This document shows, piece by piece, positions 46,261-56,500 of a stretch of DNA of 64,000 bases. The first letter of the stretch is position 1. Every line of letters starts with the position of its first letter. Both the position numbers and the translations under genes were made by a program. Where the stretch lies: NCBI RefSeq assembly GCF_014650915.1, contig NZ_BMVW01000009.1, positions 62,001 through 126,000 of the forward strand, in the 5' to 3' direction. The notes under the pieces are model-generated. The model did no database searches. It saw only the letters and a program-made list of their open reading frames with translations, and had not been told where the DNA came from. The stretch is from Streptomyces poonensis. GTDB taxonomy: Bacteria > Actinomycetota > Actinomycetes > Streptomycetales > Streptomycetaceae.

Positions 46261-46863
46261 ATGCGCTGCACCCGTTCGGCACCGCTGCCCCGGAAGCAGC
46301 CCGGCGCGGCCAAGGTCCGGCGACGGGCACGCGCGGGCATTGGGACGGCGGTGGGGCTGGCCGTTCTCCCTTTCGCCGTCGGCGGCATCACCGGCTGGAG
46401 TCCGGTGTGCACGGCACTGGGGCTGGTGGTCGGCTACCCCGCCCTGGTGCTGTCCGGTGAGCTGTGCCTGGAGCGTCGCCGCGCACGCCACTCGCTGAGC
46501 AGGATCACCGCGCGGACCCTGACCGGCGTTCGCTCCGTCGACCTGAACAGCATCACCAGCGTCCGGCTGTGGACGACGCAGTCGTACGGCGACATGCGGC
46601 GTGCCCTCCTCGTGCGTGACGTGCACGGGGTGCAGCTCGGTGTCACCTCCGCCGCCGGGCGGCGCATGGTGCGGAGGGCGATCAAACGGCAGGTGGCGGA
46701 CGAATCGCGCCCGCTGCCCCGAGTCAGCAGGGCGGCCCGCGCCTACCTCGGGTCCGGGCGGCCCGGCTGTCTCGCCGCCCACACCGTGCTGGTGTTCCTG
46801 GCGGAGGTAGTGGGCACCGCCTTGTACCCCTGCCTGCTGTTCTGGGCCGGTGACGTCGGCTGA
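46261..46863 (+). CDS. Small membrane protein of unknown function
   Basis: A 200-residue protein starting one base after the giant ATPase stop. Two helices near the N-terminus (IGTAVGLAVLPFAVGG, ALGLVVGYPALVLSGELC), a cytosolic-looking middle with RSVDLNSITSVRLWTTQSYG, and a last helix (CLAAHTVLVFLAEVVGTALY). No family recognised. Coupling to the ATPase implies a joint function. A hairpin terminator follows. Confidence 0.75.
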   Translation: MRCTRSAPLPRKQPGAAKVRRRARAGIGTAVGLAVLPFAVGGITGWSPVCTALGLVVGYPALVLSGELCLERRRARHSLSRITARTLTGVRSVDLNSITSVRLWTTQSYGDMRRALLVRDVHGVQLGVTSAAGRRMVRRAIKRQVADESRPLPRVSRAARAYLGSGRPGCLAAHTVLVFLAEVVGTALYPCLLFWAGDVG

Positions 46864-46891
46864 CCGGGCGGCCGACACGCGGGCATGACGA

Positions 46892-46934
46892 GCGGGCCCG
46901 TGCACACCAAGGCGCGAGGTGTGTACGGGCCCGC
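46892..46934. terminator. Bidirectional hairpin terminator
   Basis: 17-base arms at 46892-46908 and 46918-46934 pair with a single G-U-type mismatch around a 9-base loop. It separates the convergent ATPase/membrane-protein unit and the symporter gene. Confidence 0.8.
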
Positions 46935-46960
46935 TCAGGAGCCGGGCCGCGGGGGCGCGG

Positions 46961-48493
46961 TCAGACGGTGGTCTTCACCGACTCCTGGTCGTCGTCCTCG
47001 CTGAGCTCACCGGCGTTGCGGGCGCGGACGAACTCCAGGAAGGAGTTCAGTTCGCGCTTGACGACGGGGGCGAGGAGGTAGAGACCGATGATGTTGATGA
47101 CGGCGAGCGTGAAGAGCACGGCGTCGGCCAGGTCGATCAGCGTCTGCAGGGTGAGCAGCGAGCCCGCGACGGCGAAGACGGTGTAGACGACCTTGTACGC
47201 CAGCTCGCTGGCCCGGCTGCGGCCGAAGAGGTACGTCCACGCCTTGAGGCCGTAGTAGCCCCAGGTCAGCACCGTGGAGAGGGCGAACAGCAGCACCGCG
47301 ACGGTGAGGATGTACGGGAACCAGGGCAGGACCGTCTCGAAGGCGTCGGAGGTGATCGTGACGCCGCCGATGTCCTCACCCGCGCGGGCGTCGGCCCAGC
47401 TGGCCGGGTTGGCGATGACGATGGTCAGCGCGGTCATCGTGCAGATGACGACGGTGTCGATGAACGGCTCCAGCAGGGCGACCAGGCCCTCGCTCGCGGG
47501 GTGCTTGGTCTTCACCGCGGAGTGGGCGATCGGGGCGGAGCCCAGACCGGCCTCGTTGGAGAACGCCGCCCGCTTGAAGCCGATGATCAGCGCGCCGAGC
47601 ACACCGCCGGCGACACCCTCGGGGTTGAAGGCGCCCTCGATGATGGTGCCGACGGCGTCCGGGACGGCCGTGACGTTGACCAGGATGACGACCAGGCAGG
47701 CGACGATGTAGATGCCCGCCATGGCCGGGACGAGCCTGCTGGTGACGTTGGCGATGGAGCGGATGCCGCCCAGCAGCACGATGCCGACGAGGGCCGCGAC
47801 CAGGATGCCGAAGAACAGGGCGCCCGCGGAGGAGCCCATCGCGCCGTCCTCGCCGCCGGTGACGGAGACCAGCTGGGCGTAGGACTGGTTGACCTGGAAG
47901 AGGTTGCCGCCGAAGAGGCCGAAGAACAGCACCATGGCGGAGGCGAGGACCGCGAGCACCTTGCCGAGGGTCTTGCCGTTCTTGCCGAAGCGCTCGGCCA
48001 GGCCCTTGGGCAGGTAGTGCATCGGGCCGCCGGAGACGGTGCCGTCGGCGTGCACCTCGCGGTACTTCACGCCGAGGGTGACCTCGACGAACTTGGTGGC
48101 CATGCCGAGCAGGCCGCACAGGATCATCCAGAACGTGGCACCGGGGCCGCCGATGGAGACGGCGACGGCCACACCGGCGATGTTGCCGAGGCCGACCGTG
48201 CCGGAGACGGCGGCGGTCAGGGCCTGGAAGTGGTTGACCTCGCCGGCCGACCCCTTCTCGTCGTACTTCCCGCGCACGACGTCGATGGCGAGCTTGAACT
48301 TGCGGACCTGGATCAGCCCGAACCAGGCGGTGAAGACCAGACCGGCGACCACCAGCCACGCCACGATGAGGGGCAGGTCCGTACCGGCGACCGGGACGGC
48401 GTAGAAGACGACTTCTCCGAGCCAGGTGGCTATGGGCTCGAAGAATCCGCTGACGGCTTCGTCGACGGACGTGGTGAGGGAGTCGAGTGACAC
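46961..48493 (-). CDS. Sodium:alanine/glycine symporter (AGCS family)
   Basis: A 510-residue integral-membrane transporter with about 11 helices. The family signature GGPGATFWMILCGLLGMATK and TVSGGPMHYLPKGL is clear, as are FSNEAGLGSAPIAHSAVKTK and the repeated glycine-rich helices. It imports alanine or glycine with Na+. The start GTG at 48493 follows GAGGTAACCATC; an earlier start has no ribosome site. It is followed by the hairpin at 46892-46934. Confidence 0.92.
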   Translation of the reverse strand: MSLDSLTTSVDEAVSGFFEPIATWLGEVVFYAVPVAGTDLPLIVAWLVVAGLVFTAWFGLIQVRKFKLAIDVVRGKYDEKGSAGEVNHFQALTAAVSGTVGLGNIAGVAVAVSIGGPGATFWMILCGLLGMATKFVEVTLGVKYREVHADGTVSGGPMHYLPKGLAERFGKNGKTLGKVLAVLASAMVLFFGLFGGNLFQVNQSYAQLVSVTGGEDGAMGSSAGALFFGILVAALVGIVLLGGIRSIANVTSRLVPAMAGIYIVACLVVILVNVTAVPDAVGTIIEGAFNPEGVAGGVLGALIIGFKRAAFSNEAGLGSAPIAHSAVKTKHPASEGLVALLEPFIDTVVICTMTALTIVIANPASWADARAGEDIGGVTITSDAFETVLPWFPYILTVAVLLFALSTVLTWGYYGLKAWTYLFGRSRASELAYKVVYTVFAVAGSLLTLQTLIDLADAVLFTLAVINIIGLYLLAPVVKRELNSFLEFVRARNAGELSEDDDQESVKTTV

Positions 48494-49001
48494 GATGGTT
48501 ACCTCGATGGCGCGGTACCGGCGCAGGGAAGGCTGGGCCGGGAGAATGTGCGGTACGTGAGCGAACGCCGTTGTCCGATCGGCGACTCCGGGAGCGCGCG
48601 GTCCGCGGACTCGGACCGTGATCACCCTGGTCGTACTGCCGGCCTGTGAGCCGACGCTCCACCGTGCGGCGAGGGGTGGTGCCACCTGCGGAGTTGCGCT
48701 GTTGTACCACGATCTTCACGGGTTCATGAGTGACGCAGATCACGTAACCGTAAGTGTTTTCGGGAATCGCCAGCGAGCGAGATCAGACCGTTATCCGGAC
48801 GGTTTGATCCGTGTATCGGACACCTTCTCGCTGTGCGACAGGCGTCGATGGTGGCACGGCGATTTCGCAGGCTCTTGCGGGCCGGTCCGGCAGGTGGGCG
48901 CCGATGGCGGTGGCGTGAAGCGTGTGGCGATGAGTTGGAGCGGCCGCATGCATGCCGGCGGGGTCGTACGCGTGCTCCAGCCGACAGGGGAGAGCGGCTT
49001 T
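48494..49001. other. Intergenic leader of the symporter, no gene seen
   Basis: About 510 bases, comparatively AT-rich near 48700-48790 (for example TGTTGTACCACGATC and GTAAGTGTTTTCGGG), consistent with promoters. A small dyad CCGTTATCCGGACGG lies at 48790-48804. No riboswitch fold could be recognised by eye. Confidence 0.4.
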
Positions 49002-49850
49002 TCAGCGACCGATGTCGCGGCGGTCGAATCGCCAGGCTCCCAGCCCGATGAGCACGGCGCTGGTGGCGGTCAGAACGCCCGCGTCAGCGAGCTGGAAGCC
49101 GTTTTTCAGCGGTTCGCCGCCGATGTAGTAGTGGAACGGCGTGAGATGGCGCAGCCAGTCGGCACCGATCTGCGGCGCGAAGCCATGGAACGCGTATGCC
49201 AGTACGCCTGTTCCGGCAGTGACGCCGAACACGGTGGCCCGGCCCTTGCCGGTGGCCGCGCCGATTCCCGTGGCCAGCGCCCCGAACACCAGCGCCAGGA
49301 GCGCCAGGTTGACGGCCTGGGCGGTGAAGCCCGCCGCGGAGATCGAGTCCAGTTCCGCGCTGGTGCGGACGGCCAGCAGGGCGCCCAGCACCACGGCGGC
49401 GATCAGCACGGCTCCGGTCGCCAGCGCGGCGATGCGGTGCAGGAGCAGCCGGGTGCGGCTGACCGGGTGGGCCAGCAGCAGGTCCAGGTAGCCCGACTCC
49501 TCATCGGCCGAGATCATCCGGGCGCCCGTGGCGGCCCCGTAGAAGGTGACCAGCAATGGCACCAGTAACCCGAACACCGCGCCTTGCAGGTACCCGGCGG
49601 CCGAGGTCAGGTCATCGAAACCGAACCCGCGCATCGCCTCGGGCACGCTGTCGGAGGCATCCGCAGTGAGCTGTGGATAGAAGCCGGCGTATGCCATCGC
49701 CAGCAGGCCGGTGGCCAGTGCCCAGACGGCGAGGATGCGCCGGTTGTCGAACAGGGTCTTGGTGTAAGCCGAGCGGCTGAATGCGCGGGAGGGGCCGGAG
49801 GTGCCGGGCAGGGTGGCGCGGGAGAGGGCGTTGTCTCGAACGGCCGTCAT
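49002..49850 (-). CDS. ABC-2 type transporter permease
   Basis: A 282-residue membrane protein with six predicted helices (ILAVWALATGLLAMAYAGFY, GAVFGLLVPLLVTFYGAATG, RIAALATGAVLIAAVVLGAL, LALLALVFGALATGIGAATG, and two more). SADEESGYLDLLLAHPVSRT is the hallmark of the ABC-2 subfamily that pairs with a drug or antibiotic ATPase. GAAGGACGTGAC precedes the ATG at 49850. Its ATPase partner upstream is truncated, so the exporter is probably inactive unless another ATPase serves it. Confidence 0.88.
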   Translation of the reverse strand: MTAVRDNALSRATLPGTSGPSRAFSRSAYTKTLFDNRRILAVWALATGLLAMAYAGFYPQLTADASDSVPEAMRGFGFDDLTSAAGYLQGAVFGLLVPLLVTFYGAATGARMISADEESGYLDLLLAHPVSRTRLLLHRIAALATGAVLIAAVVLGALLAVRTSAELDSISAAGFTAQAVNLALLALVFGALATGIGAATGKGRATVFGVTAGTGVLAYAFHGFAPQIGADWLRHLTPFHYYIGGEPLKNGFQLADAGVLTATSAVLIGLGAWRFDRRDIGR

Positions 49851-49885
49851 GTCACGTCCTTCGGAGGAGTGGCGGGAGCAGGAGA

Positions 49886-50262
49886 TCAGGCGACGCGGTC
49901 GGCTTGAGCGTCGGCGGTGAAGTGCTCGCCGGTGTAGTACGCGTGAAACAGCTCTTCCAGGTCCTGGTTGTCGGCGCGCAGCCCGGTGACGGTGTGCCGG
50001 GCGGCGGCCTTGACCAGTGCGTCGGGGCTGCCGTCCAGGCGGCAGGTGAGCATGGCGCCGTGCTCCGTGCCGGTCACGGCGAGGTCGGTGACGCCGGGCA
50101 GGGCGGCGAACTCCTCGGCGGTGACCGGTGCGGCGAAGTCGATCCGCACCTGCAGGAGTGAGCGGGTGCGCAGTCCGGCGACGGTGTCGGTGGTGACCAG
50201 GCGGCCGTCGCGGATGATGGCCACGCGGTCGGCGACCGACTCGACCTCGCTCATGATGTGGC
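49886..50262 (-). pseudogene. ABC transporter ATPase, C-terminal remnant
   Basis: Residues ASHIMSEVESVADRVAIIRD and GRLVTTDTVAGLRTRSLLQV are the end of an ABC ATPase: the switch His (SSHIMSEVE in intact proteins) and the C-terminal accessory domain. Walker A, the signature and Walker B should lie upstream, but the sequence breaks into a polyG tract at 50270-50276 and then a divergent regulator. About 120 of a usual ~310 residues remain. The permease gene follows 35 bases downstream. Confidence 0.85.
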
Positions 50263-50280
50263 TGGCCCAGGGGGGGTCTG

Positions 50281-50676
50281 CAGAAGGCGACCGCCCGGGT
50301 GCTGGCGGCTCTGTTGTTCGCCGACACCGACAGTGTCACCGCTCCGGAGCTGGCTGAGGGGCTGGGCATCAGCTCCGGATCGGTATCGGGGGCCATCAAG
50401 ATGCTGTCCACCGTCGGACTGATCGAAAGGGTGCCAGCTTCCGGCAGCCGTCGCGAGCACTACCGGCTGCGCGACGGCGCCTGGGCCATCTTGATGTCGG
50501 CCCAGAACGGCATGGTGCAGGCCATGTTCGAGGCCGCCGACCAGGGCATCGCCGCCGCCGTTGCCGACACCCCCGCCGCCCGGCGCCTGGCGGAGATGCG
50601 TGACTTCTACGGCTTCATGTTCCGTGAGCTGCCTGCCCTGGTGGAGCGCTGGCAAGCAGAGAGGTCACGCCGCTGA
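50281..50676 (+). pseudogene. MarR/GbsR-like regulator lacking its N-terminus
   Basis: The frame QKATARVLAALLFADTDSVT, PELAEGLGISSGSVSGAIKM and GLIERVPASGSRREHYRLRD is a winged helix of the GbsR/MarR type, followed by a helical dimerisation tail (FRELPALVERWQAERSRR). Its start, and any upstream residues, are absent: the frame opens in the polyG junction at 50270-50276. In related genomes such regulators are divergent from an ABC ATPase-permease pair. A GTG at 50299 could allow translation but lacks a ribosome site. Confidence 0.75.
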
Positions 50677-50895
50677 CCTTCTTGGCATCGGGTACTCAGG
50701 CCCAGGCCGCCAGCCCTGGAGAACGGCCGAAGAGCGGCGAGGACGCGCGGACGGGTGCGTGCTCGAGGGCGCATGGCGCAAGCTCAGACACGGCAGAGGG
50801 CAGTCGGCAGGGTCCGATGCCGAGGACGGTTCGGCCGTTGTCTATGGTCTCCCGGTGCGAACAATCGTGGTGCCTGTCCGTGAAGCGGACGTGTT

Positions 50896-52239
50896 GTGGT
50901 GAGTCGGCGGTGGCCGCGTCTTCGGCATCCGGCGCAAGCGGTCGTGGCCGGCTTCGCCACGGCCGTCGTGGCCGGGACCGGTCTGCTGATGCTGCCGGCG
51001 GCCAAGGCGGGGCCGGGCGCTGCGGGTGCGCTGGAGGCGTTGTTCACCTCCACCTCCGCGGTGTGTGTGACCGGCCTCGCCGTGGTGGACACCCCCGGCT
51101 ACTGGAGTGGATTCGGGCAGGCGGTGATCCTGGCGCTCATCCAGGTGGGCGGCTTCGGAATCATGACCTTCGCCTCCCTGCTGGTTCTGCTGGTATCCAA
51201 CCGCATCGGCCTCAGAGCGCGCCTGACGGCCGCCGCGGAGACCAAGACCCTGGAGCTGGGCGATGTCCGCTCGGTCGTGACCGGTGTGGCCAAGGTCAGC
51301 CTGCTGCTGGAGGCGATCACTGCACTGGTACTCACCCTGCGGTTCGCCACCGCCTACGACGAGTCCTGGCCGCGGGCGCTGTGGCTGGGCGTCTTCCACG
51401 CCGTCTCGGCGTTCAACAACGCCGGTTTCGCCCTCTACTCCGACAGCCTGATCGGCTTCGTCACCGATCCATGGATCTGCCTGCCCATCGCGCTGGCGGT
51501 CATCGCCGGCGGACTGGGCTTCCCCGTCCTGTTCGAGCTGCGCCGCCGCTGGCACCGGCCGTGGGCCTGGTCCCTCCACACCAAGATCGTGCTGTGGGCC
51601 TCCGGCATCTTCCTGCTCGGCGGCAGCGCCTTCATCACGGGCATCGAGTGGTCCAACCCCGCCACCCTGGGCGCTCTGAACGTCCCCGGGAAGCTGTTGG
51701 CCGGCTTCTTCCAGGGCGTCATGCCGCGTACCGCCGGGTTCAACAGCATCGACACATCCCAGATGAACCCCGCCAGTTGGCTGGGCACCGACGTGCTGAT
51801 GTTCATCGGCGGCGCCAGCGCCGGCACCGCCGGCGGTATCAAGGTCACCACCTTCGCCGTGCTGTTCTTCGTCATTCACGCCGAGATCCGCGGCGAGGGC
51901 GCGGTCAACATCTTCCACCGCCGCCTGCACGGTGACCTCCAGCGTCAGGCCCTGACCGTGGTGCTCCTGAGCGTGGCCGCCGTCGCCGTCTCCACCGTGG
52001 TCTTCATGGTGTTCACCGACTACAGCCTGGACCAGTCACTGTTCGAGGTCACCTCCGCCTTCGCCACCGTCGGACTGTCCACCGGCATCACCGCGGACCT
52101 GCCTTCCGGCTTGCAGCTGCTGCTGATCGCGTTGATGTTCATCGGCCGGCTCGGCCCCATCACCGTCGCCTCCGCGCTCGCCCTGCGCCAGCGCGTCCGC
52201 CTGTACGACCTTCCAGAGGAGCGACCTGTCATTGGCTAG
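50896..52239 (+). CDS. TrkH-family potassium uptake protein
   Basis: A 447-residue integral-membrane protein with the repeated M-P-M filter segments, for example FTSTSAVCVTGLAVVDTPGY, FHAVSAFNNAGFALYS, RTAGFNSIDTSQM and TSAFATVGLSTGITADL, whose Gly residues line the selectivity filter. GGASAGTAGGIKVTTFAVLF and GRLGPITVASALALR are typical of TrkH/KtrB. Start is a GTG at 50896 (or 50899). It overlaps the TrkA-type gene by 8 bases, so the pair forms a functional uptake system. Confidence 0.92.
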   Translation: MVSRRWPRLRHPAQAVVAGFATAVVAGTGLLMLPAAKAGPGAAGALEALFTSTSAVCVTGLAVVDTPGYWSGFGQAVILALIQVGGFGIMTFASLLVLLVSNRIGLRARLTAAAETKTLELGDVRSVVTGVAKVSLLLEAITALVLTLRFATAYDESWPRALWLGVFHAVSAFNNAGFALYSDSLIGFVTDPWICLPIALAVIAGGLGFPVLFELRRRWHRPWAWSLHTKIVLWASGIFLLGGSAFITGIEWSNPATLGALNVPGKLLAGFFQGVMPRTAGFNSIDTSQMNPASWLGTDVLMFIGGASAGTAGGIKVTTFAVLFFVIHAEIRGEGAVNIFHRRLHGDLQRQALTVVLLSVAAVAVSTVVFMVFTDYSLDQSLFEVTSAFATVGLSTGITADLPSGLQLLLIALMFIGRLGPITVASALALRQRVRLYDLPEERPVIG

Positions 52240-52921
52240 GAAGACCAGCCCCAAGAAACGGCGAACCGGCCCGCAGAGCTCCGTCGTCGTCATCGGCCTG
52301 GGCCGCTTCGGCCGAGCCCTGGCCCTGGAACTCGTCGACGAGGAAACCGAAGTCCTCGGCATCGACGAGAACGCCGAAGTCGTCCAGGCCCTCTCCGGCT
52401 CCCTCACCCATGTAGTGCGGGCCGACTCCACCAAGGAGGACGCCCTGCGCCAGCTGGGTGTCCACGAGTTCGAACGAGCCGTCGTAGCCATCGGGACCGA
52501 CCTGGAAGCCAGCATCCTCACTGCCTCCCTGCTGATCTCCTTCGGCATCGAGAACGTCTGGGCCAAGGCCACCAGCGAAGCGCACGGACGCATCCTCACC
52601 CAGCTCGGCGTCCACCACGTCGTCTACCCCGAACACGACATGGGCCAGCGCGTCGCCCACCTGGTGCGCGGCCGTATGCTCGACTACATCGAATTCGAGG
52701 ACGACTTCGCCATGGTCAAAACCACTCCGCCCGCTGACATCATCGGCCTCCCCCTGGCCAACAGCGCCGTCCGGTCCCGCTATGGCATCACCGTCGTCGC
52801 CATCAAACGCCCCGGCGAAGGTTTCACCTACGCCACTCCTGAAACCATCGTAGAAGCGAACGACACGATCATCGTCGCCGGACACACCCGAGCAACCGAA
52901 CGCTTCAGCGAACTTCAGTAA
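52232..52921 (+). CDS. TrkA-type regulatory subunit of potassium uptake
   Basis: A 229-residue cytosolic protein. The RCK_N Rossmann domain has VVVIGLGRFGRALALELVDE (GxGxxG), DENAEVVQALSG, VRADSTKEDAL and AKATSEAHGRIL. The C-terminal RCK_C domain has IIGLPLANSAVRSRYGITVV and ETIVEANDTIIVAG. Start is a TTG at 52232 overlapping the TrkH stop, with GAGGAG upstream, so translation is coupled. It gates TrkH by nucleotide or c-di-AMP binding, as in KtrA/TrkA. Confidence 0.92.
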   Translation: MARKTSPKKRRTGPQSSVVVIGLGRFGRALALELVDEETEVLGIDENAEVVQALSGSLTHVVRADSTKEDALRQLGVHEFERAVVAIGTDLEASILTASLLISFGIENVWAKATSEAHGRILTQLGVHHVVYPEHDMGQRVAHLVRGRMLDYIEFEDDFAMVKTTPPADIIGLPLANSAVRSRYGITVVAIKRPGEGFTYATPETIVEANDTIIVAGHTRATERFSELQ

Positions 52922-53574
52922 GAGCGGCGCGGCGGACAACGGCCCGCAGATTCCGGTGGTGTTCACAAACGGTCCTCCCGCGGGAAGGAGAACAGGAACG
53001 GGCCGCCGAACATCGCCGCAGCATGGCCGTGCCGTGGGCGCCGAGGAGCGCCAGCTCGACGCGGACGAGACCGCTGGCACCACCCCGGCCACCACCGAGA
53101 CGGCTGCCGTTACCCCGATGGAGTAGGTAAGACAGCTGCTCGCGTGGGCCGAGGCCCACCCGGCGGCCGTCCTCCGCAACAAGGACACCCGGGTGCGCGC
53201 CGACCTGGCCGGGCTGACCGCCCGGCGCGCCACTGACGATCTTCACCGACCAGGAAGCGTCCTGATGTCCGACCCGCGCACGCGCATCGTCCTGGAGCAC
53301 TTCCCGGCCGGCGGCCCCCGCGGCTCCTGGCCGCAGACGAGTACGCCGCCCAGCAGCAGGCCCAGGGACAGTCCACCCGGATCGTCATGAATGTGCGCAC
53401 CGGCGCGAGTTGCGCGGCTGTACGCCACCGCGATGTGACGCATATCTCTGTCGCTGACTGGACGGACAGCTTTCACTTTGCGATCACTTGCCGCTGATTA
53501 CTGCCTTTTTACTCAAGGTACTTTCACGGCGACATCACACCTGTGATGGCAAGTGAAGTGACCGGAAAACTACG
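52922..53574. other. Region with a possible gene remnant
   Basis: A forward frame at about 53128-53260 reads LLAWAEAHPAAVLRNKDTRV, which is plausible coding sequence without a start or a recognised family. A stop and frame change surround it. From 53430 on the DNA becomes more AT-rich (ATTACTGCCTTTTTACTCAA at 53498), suggesting a promoter for the next gene. Confidence 0.4.
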
Positions 53575-56500
53575 ATGATTCACGAGGCTGCGTCCGAAGA
53601 CGCAGACGTCCCTGGCCCGAGGGAAGCACTCGCTGGACAGCGGGAAGCCTGGCCCTGGCCCTGGCCCTGGCCGTCACGTTGCTGGACAGCGCGTATGTTG
53701 CCGCTGCTCCAGTCGCCCAAAGCCCCACGGAGCCCAAGGGGGCGGCGGCCACACAGGCTGCGGACATCCCGTCCGCGCGAGTCGCCGCACGACTGTCAGG
53801 AAAGCGGGTGGAGGCGCTCTCCGAGCGTACGGAGACCTCCACCACCTGGGCGAACAAGGACGGTTCACTCACCACCGAACTGACCGCCGGGCCCGTCCGG
53901 TTCCGGGACGAAGCCACGGGGCAGTGGCGCCACGTCGACCTGGACCTGGTCCAGGAGGGCGGAGGGGCGGTCGAGTCCAGGGCGCACCCGCGCGGACTGC
54001 GGCTGGCCGGCAAGACCGGGAAGCCCGCTGCTTCTCTGAAGGCCGCGCGTGACCGCCAAGGCCACCGACCACGTGACGCTGGGTGACGGCGACCAACTGA
54101 TCACCCTCCAGTGGAAGGGCGGGCTGCCCAAGCCGAAGCTGGACGGGACGCGCGCGGAGTACGTCAACGCGGTGCCGGGCGCGGACGTGGTCGTATAGGC
54201 CACCCGTACCGGGCTTCGAGCAGTACGTCGACATCAAGAAGCGGCCCGAGAGCACCGACTACTCCTACACACTGCCGCTGAAGGCCAAGGGGCTGAAAGC
54301 GAGGCAACTGGCCGACGGCAGCGTGGTGTTCACCGACAAGAAGAACAAGAAGCGGGCCGTGATGCCCGCTCCGGTGCTGTGGGACGCCACCGTCGACAAA
54401 CGGTCCGGCGAGCACACCCGCAAGGCGAAGGTCGGCCTCAAGGTCGTCCAGAAGGGCTCCAACGTCGACCTGGTGGTCACCCCGGACGCGGAGTTCCTCG
54501 CCGACCCCGACACCCAGTACCCGGTCACCGTCGACTCGTCCACGTCCTCGCTCTCCAACGTCTTCGACACCTACGTCCAGCAGGGCGAGACCGTCGACTG
54601 GTCCAACGACGACGAGCTGGACTTCGGCAACCCGGGTACCACCAACGCCGACGGCACCCCACGCACCGCACAGTCCTTCATCACCTGGAACACCACGCCG
54701 GTCCAAGACGCGCTGGTGCTCGACGCCAAGCTCTCCCTGTGGAACTTCCACTCGGGCAACACCGACTGCAAGCTCCACCCCTGGGAGGTGTGGTCCTCCG
54801 GTGCGGCTTCCACCTCGTCACGGTGGACCAACCGTCCGACGATGACGGCGAAGAAGGCGACCTCCACCGAGACCCGCGGCAACAGCGGGTGTTCCACCCA
54901 GCCGGACGGCTGGATCAACGCCGACGTGACGACCCTGGTGCAGGAGTGGGCCTCGGCCAAGGCCACCCGCGGCCACATGGGCATCCAGGCCTCCGGCGAG
55001 TCGGTAGTGGCGCAGTGGGAGCGTGTCAACTCCCCGAATGCCGCCTCCAACCCGCCCAAGCTGGTGGTGAACTACAACTACCGGCCGCGCACCGGAACCA
55101 AGCAGGAGGCCGGCCCGCCGTACATCTCCTACAGCGGCGCCTATGTGGTCAACACCACCACGCCCACGCTGCGTGACACCTTCGTCGACGCCGACGGCGA
55201 CAAGGTCAACGGCACCTTCCAGATCTACGACAACGCCACCAACACCCAGGTCGGCAACGTCCTGGTGTCGAAGTACGTGCCCTCCGGGCAGGCGGCCTCG
55301 GTGACCGTCCCCTCCGGCGTGCTGACGGACGGCAAGACGTACAAGTTCCGCACGTCACCGTACGACGGCACGCACTACAACAACGGCTGGTCGGCCTGGA
55401 AGACCTTCACCGTCGACACCAAGGCCCCCGCCGCCCCGACGAAGATCGTCTCCACGGACTACCCGGCGAACGCCTGGGTCAAGGGCGCGGGCCAGCCCGG
55501 GTCCTTCACCGTCACCCCGCCCGCCGCCGACCACAATTGGCTGGAGTGGTCGCTCGACGGTGTGACCTGGACCAAGGCGGCCACCGGAGGAGCCAGTGCC
55601 AACAAGGTCCTCAGCATCACCCCGCCCAAGGACGGCACCCACACCCTGCAGGTCCGCGCCGTCGACAAGGCGGACAACAAGTCCGAGGCAATCGAGTACA
55701 TCTTCCACGCCGGGCCCGGCGGCTTCCTCCAGCCCGGCGAGGGCCAGAGCACCGCGCGTCGGCTCCCCTTGGCCGCCGAGGCAGACGCCGACAAGTACGA
55801 CTCTGTGTCGTTCCTCTGGCGTCGCTCCGAAGCCGACCCGTGGGCGAAGATACCGGCCGGGGATGTCCTGAAGGACGGGCAGCCGCTCACCGCGTGGCCG
55901 GTGCCGCTGACAGGCGGCAAGAACGCGGTCCTCACCTGGAACGCCACCACCACCGTCGACCCCGACGGTGCCGTCGAGATCAAGGCCGACTTCACCGGCC
56001 CCGATTCCGCCTCCGGCAGCACCCAGCCTCTGGCCGTGGTGATCGACCGCAACGCGGACGGCGCGGCCGGTTCCCAGGTGGGGCCCGGTTCGGTGAACCT
56101 GCTGAACGGCGACTACTCGATCAGCGCGTCGGACACCGAGGTTCTCGGTCTGGCGGTCAACCGTACGGCGTCCTCGCGGGTGCCCGACAAGGGCGCGAAG
56201 CAGGAGGGTCAGGCCCCGATCTTCGGCAAGGAGTGGGTGTCGGGAACCGTCGCCCCCGAGGTGGACTCGGGCTACTCGCACATCGAGCAGACGTCCGGCA
56301 CCTCGGTCGACCTGGTCTCCGCCGACGGCTCGTCCGTCTACTTCACCGCCAACAAGGACAAGACCGGCTGGGTCTCCGAGCCGGGCTTCGAAGAGCTCAC
56401 GCTCACCGGTACGTTCTCCGGTGGTTCCTTCACGTTGAAGGAGGACGACGGCGCGGTCACCACGTTCAAGAAGGCCGCCGCCGACGCGACCACCTGGCAG

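Noticed and set aside
46919..48490. 523-codon plus-strand frame opposite the symporter
   Set aside because: Acidic Gly/Asp/Glu-rich shadow frame without family similarity.
53649..53672. CTGGCC tandem repeat as a microsatellite-type element
   Set aside because: The four units encode the Leu-Ala core of a signal peptide, which explains them.
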